From Ilyonectria destructans (taxonomy: Eukaryota > Ascomycota > Sordariomycetes > Hypocreales > Nectriaceae): a stretch of DNA of 64,000 nucleotides. The notes under the pieces are model-generated. The model had not been told where the DNA came from. It searched no databases and saw nothing but the letters and a program-made list of their open reading frames with translations. Of the stretch, positions 23,564 to 34,318 are shown piece by piece (within the stretch, counting starts at the first letter, position 1; every line of letters starts with the position of its first letter). Position numbers and translations under genes: made by a program. The DNA lies in NCBI GenBank assembly GCA_020740775.1, contig JAHEWK010000006.1, forward strand, positions 124,001 to 188,000, in the 5' to 3' direction.

Positions 23564-26041
23564 TCAAGAGCCACCGCCACCACCACATCCACCACCTCCT
23601 CCTCCACAGCCGCCTCCGCCTCCGCCTCCGCCTCCGCCTCCGCAACCGCCCCCGCTTCCGCCTCCGCTTCCGCCTCCGCAACCGCCACCTGCGCATCCGC
23701 CGGGGCTTCCGCAAGCTCCAGCAGCTACACCGCCTCCACAGGTGCCCGCTGCACAGGAGCCTCCGCCAGATGCTGCATAACCAGGGTCCCAGGCATAGTA
23801 CATGCCGGGCGTCAAGTAGAGGGGATACATCCAAGGTCCGTACACTAAAGCAGCGGGTGATTAGCCAATGAAGAACGCCAGGATGGCTTCAAGAAAAGCG
23901 AAGGCTTACTGTAGTAGGTGTACCCCCAATGCTCGTAGTATTGCTCTCTGGGAGGGAGTTTGCGACCCTTTTTCTCTGCGCGCTTACATGCCTTCTCATA
24001 GTTCTCCTCCAAACGACGCTGTTGCACTGCTTGGAAATGCCTGCGTACCACTTGCTGAGGTGATTCGTAGCCCGATGCTAGTTTCACCGCGTTATGCGAG
24101 GATATATGAGCTGAATTGTCGGGTGGACAGAAGCTGGCGACGCCTGATGAGTAAAACTTTTCATCAACTGTGGTTGCATTAGTCAAGTACACTACCACTG
24201 AAATACTTGAGGGATTCATTCTTACTCTTCTCGTTGGTAGAAATGCCAAGAACCTTTCCAATCGACGAGATGTGCGAAGTCCGGACTGATTCGCAATACC
24301 AACAGGTGCATTCAGAATACACTTCGCCATACTTCTCCTGGTATATCTTGCTCGTTCGCTCGAATCCCCGGTGCAAGTCACCTTCATCCACCTTGTCGTC
24401 GTGTCGGATGAACTTCTTTGTCACCGCCTTAGTGTAGGCGTAATAGGCGAACGGGGATAGCTGGTGCGTATGCCAGGCCAGGTCAATGTCAAGGGTCGGC
24501 ACGACAATCTGTTTCGGATTCTCCGCCATGATGGACACAAAGCGCTGGTACTTGGTGCAAAGCCGAGCCATGGTCTCACGCGCGGCGGGCGAGTGCAGCC
24601 AGTCAATCGTGTACATCTTGTCCGAGAAGATGCCTTGCCGCATAACGGCGCCACACAAGTCAAGTGCGAATGGGCTGAAGTTTTCCCAATATCTGCTCAT
24701 CATTTTCCGCACGCTCAATCGTGCGACGGGTGGTGCCAGGATGGGTCGCAAAGAGCGGGTGCTGGACGGCCCTTGTTCAATAACCCGCAACGCGCTCTGG
24801 TTGCTTAGCACACATTCGACCATCTTGCGCACATCTTCAATGGTTCGTGGCTGTCCTAGAGATGGGCTCTTGAGCAAATCCTGGACGTCGATGCGAAGCA
24901 CCAGTTTGATCATGCGATTCGGAAATGTTTGGGGGTTCCATGATTGATGAGATGTCGGCGTAAACCCCGCTGGCTCCCCAGTCAACGGGTCGAGCACAGT
25001 GCCAGGCATCGGCAAATTCTTGACCAAGAGATTTCGTGCATCGGCGCAGAACTTTGCAAGACTGAGAAACTCCTTGGTGATGCGAGTTCCGCAGCTGCGG
25101 CAGCTCGTGTCGAGGTTTCCATCACCGTAGCCAGATCCAATCAGACCAGGATGATTACTTGTCTTTGGATGCTCGTCAAGGCTGCAAGTCGTCCACGGAA
25201 TATCGAGCTGCATGCTGCATACGGGGCAACTGATTGACTTGATGATGGGGTCATCGGCATTTTTCCATGAGCGGCCCGTCAATGCAACCCAACGGGCTTT
25301 GTGATCGTCAGACACGCTATAGTTGAAGTTTGGGTCGATGGCTGCGTTGACCAAATGCCACGGCATTCCGTTACCCCAAAACTGACGATGTCTAGCACGT
25401 AGACAGTCTTCCAAGAAATTGTATGGATTCAGCATGTGCGCGTGGTATACCATCAGAACGTCTTTGGAATCTCGTAAGCAAGGTGAGCATTGATATAGCT
25501 GAGTGAGAAACTTACCGAGTGGTGGTAGCGACCTTTCGGCCCAGTACCGTGGACCCTGGCGGCTGCTAGGGAATTGCGCGTATGCAGGCGAATCTGGGGA
25601 GTTCATATCATCCTCGGTCAGGGCCGGTCCCTCGACGAGGGACTTCCACCAGGCCTCATATCTGTCGACAGCACGTGCGACGAAGAGGGCCCAGCGCTTT
25701 TCTCGTATCTTGCTCAAGAGCAAATGCTTGTCCTTGGGAACCTCTGTTTTCGAATGGATTGGAATCTTTTCTTCAACTTTTCCCTCCTTGGTCACCTGCA
25801 TGTCCCCATCGGCGCGTGTGTCCCATAGACCCCACAAGCCATCAGTGTAACCGATTTCTTCTTTCAAATTTTGGAAGGCAAAAAGCAGTCTGAGATGGGC
25901 AAGACAAGTGTTTGGATCCGGGTCGCGAGGTGTGGATCCCAGATCCAAGTCTTCAAAAGAGGCTGTTAGACCAGGTGGAGGCTCATTGTCAGCCACGGGG
26001 GCTCCCGACTCGGCATCCTGATAAGAAGGAGGGGCAGCCAT
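23564..26041 (-). CDS. DUF1399 / glycine-rich domain-containing protein, four exons
   Basis: The exons are 26041-25516, 25470-24226, 24167-23910 and 23844-23564, giving 769 residues. Introns are 45, 58 and 65 nt with GTAAG donors; intron 2 has a TGACTAAT branch site. The protein holds two signature blocks of the fungal and plant glycine-rich domain family: DVLMVYHAHMLNP (about residue 179) and LDIDLAWHTHQLSP (about 505). CxxC pairs lie between them, and a Gly/Cys-rich tail of about 75 residues closes it. The biochemical role is unknown. The splice joins (LPPL|DSKDVL, TNEK|IDEKFY, YTYY|MYGPW) restore the family pattern. The start is the first ATG of the frame, in GGAATGGC context. The gene appears intact. 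Confidence 0.88.
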
Positions 26042-27791
26042 TCCGGCGGTTGTGGGCGACGACTTCAGTTTGCGTGGTATTGAAGTGCGTTGTAGTTGAC
26101 AAATTTACAGTTGATACTGGGCGTCGGGAATGAGATGCGAAGTACGACGTAATGAGAATTGAGATGCACTGCCAAGGTGTGATGCCAAGATGACTGCCAA
26201 GATGCGGCCCGAAAGGTAGCTTGAGAGATGACGCCTTTTATGTCCTTTCGCCTTAGCACTCCGCCACCACCGTTACGGAGGCTGAGCGACCACAATCTTC
26301 GGCCGATTGCCTTTTGCGGGGAATAGTGGGGGAGCAACTCGCCCGATTAGAGCGTAAATGTGCATCGCTAACTATCTCTGGGATCGAGGCACAGGTTGAC
26401 AGGCTAAATGCACAGAAGCACCTTCCAGATTGGGCAGAATGATTCGATTTTTTGGTGCTGTGTGGCACGTTGGGGTTATTGGTAAGGCATTGGTAGAGGC
26501 ACACTGCTCATGGAAGGTCGATACCACCATTATCCCCTTCCATCTACTGTACATGCCCAAGACAGCCCAAGCAGCACACAACCGACCCCTCAAGGGACTT
26601 ATGGCTGCCTCTATAAAGCTTGCCTGGACAACTCTATATCACTTTTTACTTTCATCTGGCTTTTCTATAGCTTTCCTAGGTTGTACATGCGTCATGCTAC
26701 AAGGATCAATATTTGGTTTGATTTCTGTGCGAATTGCTTCATTCCAGGGTAGCATGAGCTTATATTTTTCAACGTGACGTGTGCTCTCGAGAAGGCCAAC
26801 CCAACTTCATAGATAGATTTTGCTAGCAGGGTCACAAATTCCTCTTGTTACGAATTGCAGTTCGTTAATACGAACGGTGAAAAAGACGGCTACTACCTAT
26901 TGAAAGCTTACCCTCGGCAACCTGCCTCTTGGGTTTGGGCATCTTTTCTCATTCGTCGAATCTCTGAACTTTGCCTGTCCTTCTTGCAGATAGGAATCGA
27001 GATGATGTTAGCCCGAGCATCCCTATCTACATCGATCGGACGTGTCCTGCGAACTGTCTACGCGTCAATTGATGGTCTTCAGACTTTTGACCTCTGAGGG
27101 GAGACCCAGCAGGAGGCTTTAAAGCCTGGGCAATCACGTGGAATGATCTGGATTACTTCTCGTTCAATATGACTGGTCTTAAGCTATTCACAAACCTGTG
27201 ACTAATACCACTACCAAAGAATTGGTAAGTGAGTGAGCTGCTTATCGTCATGCACACCAGAGCGGAATTCCAGCACAGAAGCCGGCGAATGGTGCCTAGG
27301 GTCGACACCCAGCGGCAGCCTGTTCACGCTACTGTTAAGCGAATTGACGATATCTGCAAAGGAACCCGTGTCAGTCAGCGCGGTGAATTAGGGGAGCTTC
27401 TTAGTATTGATATTGATGTCGGTGTCTACGCCAGGCATATGGGGGAGTGAGAAGGACGTGCAGTGCCCCGCCCCCCCCGCCTCCCCCCCAAGCACGGGTG
27501 ACTTGGTGAAGTCCAGTTGCGATGACGCGAATTTGGGGCTCGGAGTCGCTGTGGGAGGGATGAAGTGAACTGGTTTCGGAGCAGAGCTCATTCCGAGATT
27601 TTTGCTGCGAGTATGCTCATCCTGGTTGATGTTTATACTGGAGATGGTTGATTGAGGAGAGGATGACGATTGTTGGAATGATTTGAGTAACGAATGATAT
27701 TGGTTTTTCGCAATATGAACATCCCCCAGCTTTCCCCATGCCCCTCATGACAGCTGCCTCTCACAAATGGGTTCTGGGCACTGTAGCAGCC
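26042..27791. other. Intergenic; 5' region of the DUF1399 gene
   Basis: No protein family is recognised on either strand. Several open frames of 70-115 codons overlap one another without introns or homology, typical of chance. A C-rich run lies at about 27468-27490. Sequence just left of 26100 should hold the promoter of the minus-strand gene. Confidence 0.5.
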
Positions 27792-28926
27792 CTAAAACGT
27801 CGTCTGAAGCGCAGGATAATCCTTTGCTTGCACATGCAAATCAGCAAATATAAACTCCGATTCGTCCCCCCTAAGATGCTGCATTCGCTCCAAATTATCC
27901 CCTGCAAGGTTCTCTAAAACCTCCTTGTTGTCTTTTCCCTTCTGTTGCTCTGCATCTTGAGGCTCAGTCGCTTTCTCAAGTCCCGAGCGTTCGCCAATGA
28001 GGAGAAGTTGAGCATTGACATAGCTTAGGTGAGCCGGCTTGGAGGGCATCCAGCGCAAATCTCGGAAATCATCAAGAACGCTGTTTTCTGTGAGGAATGG
28101 TATGATTTGACTGTCAAAGCAGAACTCACTCTTTGGGGTATTCGGGGTGCTTGGGAAGTCTTGCGTTTGCTGGTCCTGGATACTTTGGACTCTTGGTGCT
28201 GATGATAAAGCTTCCCTGTCTTTTTAGACCTAGCTCTTTTTGGACTTCGTCCAGTTTTTAAGGCAGAGTGAGTATATATACGAAATGGCTCTCCCGACCG
28301 GTTGAGGTTATCGCATAAACACCCTCAGCAATTGGCGTGGCTTGGGGAATGTGCCGGGTACCGATGGTCTTGGTAACATATTCTGATGAGGCGAGGAAGT
28401 CATCCTTCAGGTCTTGATATGAAGCTTTTGACATGTCGATAAATGCCATAAACCTGTCTTTTGGGCTTCCCGGGAACATCTTCTTCGGCAACACAAGTAC
28501 CCTCGTATTTCCAGAATCGCCGATCGGCCCTTCGCCGAGCCTTACATCCTTGGGGATGGGCCTGAGAAGCATGTAGCTTCGCGCAATGCCGTTCACTCCT
28601 TCTGGCTCATCGATGTTGACGCGTCCCCGGATAAAAAAGTAGACGATCCCCTTCTCCAGGGCGTTAGATGGCACGTCGGGTTCTTGGGATGGCTTGACTG
28701 CATCGTCCTTCTCGCCATTCTTCTTCTCCTTTGGGGTTTCTGGGGATCCTTCACTCTCGTCGCGTCTCTTCTCAAATTTCTCTTCCAATCCAGATGCCGA
28801 TTCTCCGACAGTCCCATCTTCCTCAATCTTGGTGCGTTTTCTTTCGGGCGACTCATGCTTAGTCTGGCGCTTCTCACCAGTCGCCGCCGTGTCCTTCCCC
28901 TTCGAGGATGACCGTAAGACTGGCAT
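27792..28926 (-). pseudogene. Conserved fungal protein interrupted by one stop codon
   Basis: Exon 1 is 28926-28130 and exon 2 is 28080-27792, with a 49-nt intron (donor GTGAGT); the join reads EYPK-D-VLDDF. Together they give 361 codons with a single in-frame TAA at codon 223 (28258-28260). Before and after it the sequence is family-like: EKGIVYFFIRGRVN, RHIPQATPIAEGVYAITSTG, then KLDEVQKELGL and RWMPSKPAHLSYVNAQLLLI. The N-terminus is Lys/Glu-rich and disordered. From memory such proteins are often auto-named BTB domain transcription factors, but I see no BTB fold. It is either a recent pseudogene, a 222-residue truncated protein or a sequencing error. Confidence 0.72.
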
Positions 28927-29180
28927 GGTGTCGAGCGTGAGGTAGAGTAGTGATTATGGTGGATCTCGACGGTTGTAGTGATTGAGACAACAACCCAAGA
29001 GGTGGAATGCTCGGCATGTTGTGCACACCGACGATAGCGGTTCGTGATGTCATAGATTTTGCGGTTGATGGAGGGGAAAGCAATTTGATAGCCGCGATCG
29101 CCTGTTTATCAAGGCTTGGCGCTCGGTTGCTATTAAAATGGTGTCGATCATTTAGGATTGCACTCTCAATGTCATCATGT
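28927..29180. other. Upstream region of the broken conserved gene
   Basis: This is 5' sequence of the minus-strand gene starting at 28926. No clear motif was identified. Confidence 0.35.
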
Positions 29181-29218
29181 CATACATAAGTGCTACGTGG
29201 GGTTGTCACTTATGTATG
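29181..29218. repeat. Hairpin: 12-bp perfect stem, 14-nt loop
   Basis: CATACATAAGTG (29181-29192) is the exact reverse complement of CACTTATGTATG (29207-29218). Confidence 0.85.
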
Positions 29219-29776
29219 GGTGTGCTTATCATGAACGTTACTTTATCTTTACTTTTAACTTTACCTTAAAAGTCCTTTTACCCTGAAGTTAATGAGTGAG
29301 GGCGGGAGCAGAGGACACTAAGAACACACAACCCACCCAGAGGCAGAGCTGTGATGACTGCAATAGTGTTGTGACGGAAAGGGCGGATAGGGTCGAGATC
29401 AAAATCTGGATAAATAGCCAAATTGAGCAAAAATGACGACCTTCTCAGCTGATACCATTTGATCAAATGGATCCCTGAGGGGTCTCAAAAGAATAGGCCA
29501 AAAGATTGTCAATTGAATGAGATGCTAAAAAGATGATGAAAAGGATGATCCTTGCTAATGGATCTTGCACGAAGTCTCCCAATTTATGGCCCCAATGGGT
29601 CAAGCCACTGGTCCCTACCCGGTACGGTATTTCCTGTTGAAGGAAGCCGTCAATCTTAGCCCTAGTCGCGGCAAGGATCTGATCAAATGACCTAATTCCT
29701 CAAAAGACCGGAAATCCCCAACTCATTATGTAACGTATGTGATAAGCTTATGTCACATACAAGTATGTGTCACATT
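29181..29776. repeat. About 600-bp repeat with hairpins at both ends
   Basis: 29275-29735 is duplicated, inverted and RIP-mutated, at 16306-16745. The left edge has a 12-bp perfect hairpin (29181-29192 with 29207-29218). The right edge has an almost perfect palindrome around ATAAGCTTAT (29735-29760). No coding frame is supportable. It may be a non-autonomous transposon; exact termini are uncertain. Confidence 0.65.
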
Positions 29777-32485
29777 TCCATTTTCCACCTTATAAGCGAT
29801 TTTTTAAAAAGCCTTTAAAATTTTGTTGGAGGTTATAAGGCAGTGGAATAAGGTAATATTATTATAAAAGAGATATCCTAATAAAGGATATAAGGTTAAG
29901 GGGTATATAAAGATAAGAGGTAGATAGTATAAGATAGTGTATTAATAGTGTATATTGTTGTGATGATAATATAGAATAAGTCTGGAATTACCCAGGGAGT
30001 CTCAGCCTTTTTATAGACAATTTGCTTAAAATCCAGCTATTATATTAAGACAATATGTATACTATTGGAAAGCCCAGAATTTCAGCTTTCTTGTGGTACT
30101 GCATTTGTCCTTATAGGTGCTTTCCTTATTGAGTAATATTAATTCCAAATAGCGTATACTTTAAAATCAACTGATTTTAAAGCACGGATAGATTAATAAG
30201 CCGATTCAGGCTGATTAGTCATACAGTGTAAATAATAGTATTAATACTGCATTTTAGTATATAATTATAAGACTTTTATTAGAATTCTTAAGCTATATTT
30301 TAAAGCTTAAAGCTTAAAGCTTAATCTTATAAAGAAGTTATAAAGTTATATATTTATAGACTTTAACATATATTAAGCAGCAACTTATAGCTAAGCACTA
30401 CATCCCAGGTATTACTATAGAAGCCAGTTCAGCCTTATTTATACCTACAGATATATCTATTACCCTTAAATATCTTTACTACAGTCTTAAAAACAGTCAG
30501 AATAGCTTCTAAATAGTAAAGAACCTTTCAGTTTTTATCCTTTAGCTGATTCTCATCTTGGAGGATATATAGGTTTTTCGCCAATTTGGCTTATATTACT
30601 TACCCAGTCTTTTTAAATCGATTTTTATCCTCCTATTGCACTTTATATTTAATCAGTAGGAGTTCTATAGAAGTTTTTAACTGTAGAGCCCTACAGATTA
30701 TATAGAGTTATAATAGCTAATGTCACGGCCCGGCTATATGGGCCAGCGGACCCACTTTTTCTTCTGTCACGAATCCAGGATAATCCGTACCGAATCACTA
30801 CGCGCTACCCGAATCACCAGTGATTCCTAGATCACCCAGTGATTCACAACATCCCGGTGATCCGGCCCAACGCCTAGAGATCCCCCATAGACGGAGCTAC
30901 TATATAACTTGCACCTTCAGCACAATTAGACTAGATACAGCTCCTCAGCTATCAATACAACTTGGTTACCTAGCTCACTGCACCAGCTATATATTACCAG
31001 ACGTAACACCCTCACTCTACTGTATTACCCCGTTCGCAGCAACCACACTACAACTTACACCCAACGTCCTGATCCCTACTAGGACCTGAACCCTACGATC
31101 TGCGCCTACTCTGTACCGACAGTCCAGAATAAGCACGGCCGTCACAGCTAATATATATCGTTATTGATAATTAACTTAAGTAGTTTCTTAAATTAGAGTT
31201 TAAGTATAGTAATGCAATTAATTTCGTTCTGTTAGATATACTGAATTAGTATAAGATAAATAGGATATAGTAAAACTGCTTACCCTCTAGACCTCCTTAA
31301 ATAAGTAAATCAGCTGATAGCTAATATATATATTAACTACAATATTATATAACTTACTAATTAGTCCTTTTTTACACTATTAAGTATATTTAGGATCAGA
31401 TAATACTTCTATACCTAATAATTGCTATTTAAATATATTAGTATTTTTACTAAATAAGAGCGCCTTAAGTAATAAGGTAATTATATAACTAATATAACAT
31501 CCTCAGTATAGTCAGCTATTAAACCTAAGTTCAGCACTAATAACCTCTATTACAATATTATTATTTTCAGTATTATTAAGTATAAAATAGCTAATTTTTT
31601 CTAGATTTATACTATAAGAGTATAGAATATTAAGAATCTCTATACTAATTATTAACCTAAAGTAATAATAAGCCTCTAAAACTCCAATTATAACTTTATA
31701 TAGCTAATTCTTCTTATCTCTAAAAAAACAAATAATACTATATAGAGTAAGCTTATTTTAAGATATCTAGCTATTAAATAAGATATAAAGCACTCCAGAG
31801 AAGTTCCTCAGCACCTTAATAACCTTTTGCTTATAGCGGTTATACTCTTAAATAATCTTATATCGGATAGCTCTGGTACTTAAGTTAGCGCATTAGATTG
31901 AAATAGAGGGACTTAAATAGTCGAAGATTTCTCGGAGGATAGGGTTCTCGGCAAAGGAGAAGACTGGTTACTACTGACGATTAACTCGGCTACTATATGC
32001 TGAAAGTGCTGCTTATTAAAGCGTGAGATGAAGTAATTCGCGGTATTCTATTCCCTAGGCTTATTGACGTCCAGTTTAAAAACAGAGACAATAGTCGGCT
32101 GGTTCGATTTCAGTGCGCCTTCGGATTTTAGCTGTGCCGTGCTCCTTTTTGCTCCCTCTGGCGCTGGTGTTTTGTGCTCACGCCACAGATGATTTGTCGC
32201 GTTCTGGAGACCTGAAGAGGTAAAACTTGCGATAATGGGACGATTTCTGAGGATACAGTCCTTATAAGCCCATTTGCGTAAGCCATGACGTTGAATATCA
32301 TAGCTAAAGTCCCACAGCCAAGAGCTACTATCACGAGCGCGTTCTGACCAAGTCCAGCCTCTGAAATGGAGAAAAAGACGGTCTTCGAGCAGTTGCTGTT
32401 GCTCTGGCTGGGTTGGCTGGTTGGCTGACATCGTAAAAAGAAATTGCAAAACAAACAGCAGGAAATCCGAAGAAAGCGCGCTCAA
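29777..32485 (-). pseudogene. hAT transposase, N-terminus preserved, remainder RIP-mutated and split by a solo LTR
   Basis: From 32485 down to 32048 an open frame encodes a BED-type N-terminal region (FRGWTWSERARDSSSW; RPIIASFTSSGLQNATNHLW) and KLDVNKPRE. Below about 32040 the same protein continues as SRFNKQHFQH, then decays into AT-rich sequence with stops. The catalytic-core region is still traceable near 31560 (LNNTENNNI, cf. LDNAENND), and a KALLFSKNTN-like motif near 31450. A 426-bp solo LTR (30721-31146) interrupts it. Further decayed hAT-like sequence follows below 30716, to about 30200. The N-terminal 145 codons remain open and could be transcribed. Confidence 0.75.
30721..31146 (+). 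repeat. Solo LTR, 426 bp, TSD GCTAA
   Basis: It begins TGTCACGGCCCGG and ends GGCCGTCACA. The duplication GCTAA is at 30716-30720 and 31147-31151. Internal repeats of GTGATTC/GTGATCC type lie in its first third. A diverged copy is at 52532-52962, and its middle (CTCAGCTATCAATACAACTT) is shared with the gypsy LTR family at 981 and 55281. It is not RIP-mutated although its host hAT element is. Confidence 0.92.
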
Positions 32486-32822
32486 TATGGGCAGATGTAA
32501 GATTAGCCTGTGGGGTGATCGGCCTTGCTAACTTGGGTCCAGGTACCTCGATTTAAGATGCAATTACATACAAAATTAAGTACTACAGACCGTACAGGGT
32601 GGGGGAGTATCCTACCATACCTAAATCCACCTAAATTCACTCCATTACATCCACTTTCAGGTCCGAATGTAGTGGATTGTTATGTAAGCTGAGCGCCGGC
32701 GAGGTGGATGAAATAGAGATGGACCACTTATATGTGGTCCACGTGGCTATGCAGTGTAGTTGGTCCGAGCCTTGGTCCTAAAGTGAGACTCTCTCGTTCC
32801 CATAGACTTCCGTTCCATACTC
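32486..32822. other. Boundary between the hAT gene and the membrane-protein pseudogene
   Basis: It contains the presumed 5' end of the hAT element. At 32597 the sequence CAGGGTGGGGGAGTATCC resembles a hAT terminus but points away from the gene, so I could not fix the boundary. No gene is seen. Confidence 0.35.
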
Positions 32823-33777
32823 TCACTGTCTGTCGTCTTCCCCCCGCTCAACGCGATGCACTACAATCTCCGTACTCCTCATAATTCTATTATCCGGGCT
32901 CCGTTTTCCCACCTTCCCACGCTTGGCGCTGCCGTGCTCACCGCCATGGGCATAAGCTCGATGTGTAATATTTCCGCCGGACTCATCGCTATTGAACGTA
33001 TTCATTTATATGGCTGTCGCGGTGTCGGTTCCAGGATCCTAGCTGAGTAAGCCAGAGGTGTTATTGCCGTATGATATCTTAAGGAGGCGATTCAGGATGT
33101 TAAGCTCCAGGTTGAGCTTGACGCTATAGATAAGGGCCTTATAGGCGGTCTGGAAGTTATAGAAGTCGGTATATTTAAGGATAAGAATCCAGATATTGAG
33201 GAGGATGATAATTATATTAACTAATAGTAAGTGCTTATACATTCTGCAGATGCTATTTCCATATAAAGTAACTTGGACGTTAAAGAAGGAAAAATAGATC
33301 TTAATATAAATAGTTGAGGTAAATGCAGGGGTTTAAATAAGAACTGTTAGAGCCGTACATAAGGATAATAATGGGAACATACAAGATGATAGCGTTGGTG
33401 GCTATCATAGCAAGAACAAGCCTCCAATAGAACTAATTCCAGAGAATAAGGTGGAGTCGTAAATATAGAATAAGCAACTGGCCGGTAACCATCATCACCC
33501 AGCTGACTGCTATAAGGGTGATATATTATATGAAGTTATACGAGAGTAATATATTCTTAAGTAAGAATCCAATAGAATAAGGTATAATTCTATTAGTGGC
33601 GGCAAGGAAACTCCAGAAGTAAAGGCTATTACGTTTTTTAAAGGTTACAAGGATGAGAATATTAAGCTTGATGACATTATATATAGAAATACTTATAAAA
33701 ACGACGATGGGGTTAGAAATTCGAAGCTCATAGCCGGTCGAATCACCGGCCCCAGAGTTTTCCGAGTATCCCATTAC
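32823..33777 (-). pseudogene. Multi-pass integral membrane protein (DUF7703-like), mutated
   Basis: Minus-strand reading from ATG 33777 gives MGYSENSGAGDSTGYELRIS then hydrophobic segments (FISISIYNVIKLNILI; LYFWSFLAATNRIIPYSIGF; AVSWVMMVTGQLLILY; MIATNAIILYVPIIILMYG; HLLLVNIIIILLNIWILIL). The conserved SVKLNLELNILNRLL follows. The tail ends MRSTEIVVHRVERG at 32823. Several stops (for example near 33525 and 33020) and a frame change near 33310 break it, mostly of RIP type. I recognise the overall pattern as a fungal seven-helix family now called DUF7703, from memory. Function is unknown. Confidence 0.7.
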
Positions 33778-34318
33778 GTTGGATAGATTACGGCATGAAT
33801 CCGATGGCTGATACAGTGTCAGACTCACGAGAACAGCTTCGCCCCCGCGTTTGCGATTCATGGCTCTGCAGATGATTTCTAGCCTACGACACTCAAGATC
33901 GTTCGAGATCCGTCTGCCACATTTTAGACTTAGTCCATGCTCTCGCCTTGGTACTGGATTTGTTCTAGTTCCCCAAGTAGTGTACCAGCGGCTAGCTAAT
34001 AGAATCTAAAGCAATCACCACCTGCCGTTTTGAGAATTGGCTTTGAGCAGCCACATTTGAGTAGGTAGCCAGTCAGCCAATTCTTAGATGTCAACGTTCA
34101 CATGGCAATAGTAACAGGAACGCCTGATGTGGCGAACACCTTCATAGTCATTTAACTAGCTAATTATCCAATCTTCCTTTCCCTAATACGATCAGCTATT
34201 GCGATATATGACAGGAAAACTCCCTACTCTACAGCATCTTTTCCGTGACTTGACTCTAGCCTTATCGCTACTTCCAGTCAATTTGTATCAGACCTATGCT
34301 TCATAACTAACATGCGAC
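33778..34318. other. Intergenic
   Basis: Upstream sequence of the membrane-protein pseudogene and 3' flank of the oxidoreductase gene. An open stretch up to 33861 merely extends the pseudogene frame. No further gene is seen. Confidence 0.45.

Noticed and set aside
23466..23871. Arg/Leu-rich and Arg-rich open frames
   Set aside because: They are other frames of the Gly/Cys-rich tail of the DUF1399-like gene; repeated GGN codons give repeated CGN/CCN codons on the alternative frames.
24464..25893. Several plus-strand frames of 80-150 codons
   Set aside because: They overlap the intact minus-strand DUF1399-like gene and show no protein similarity.
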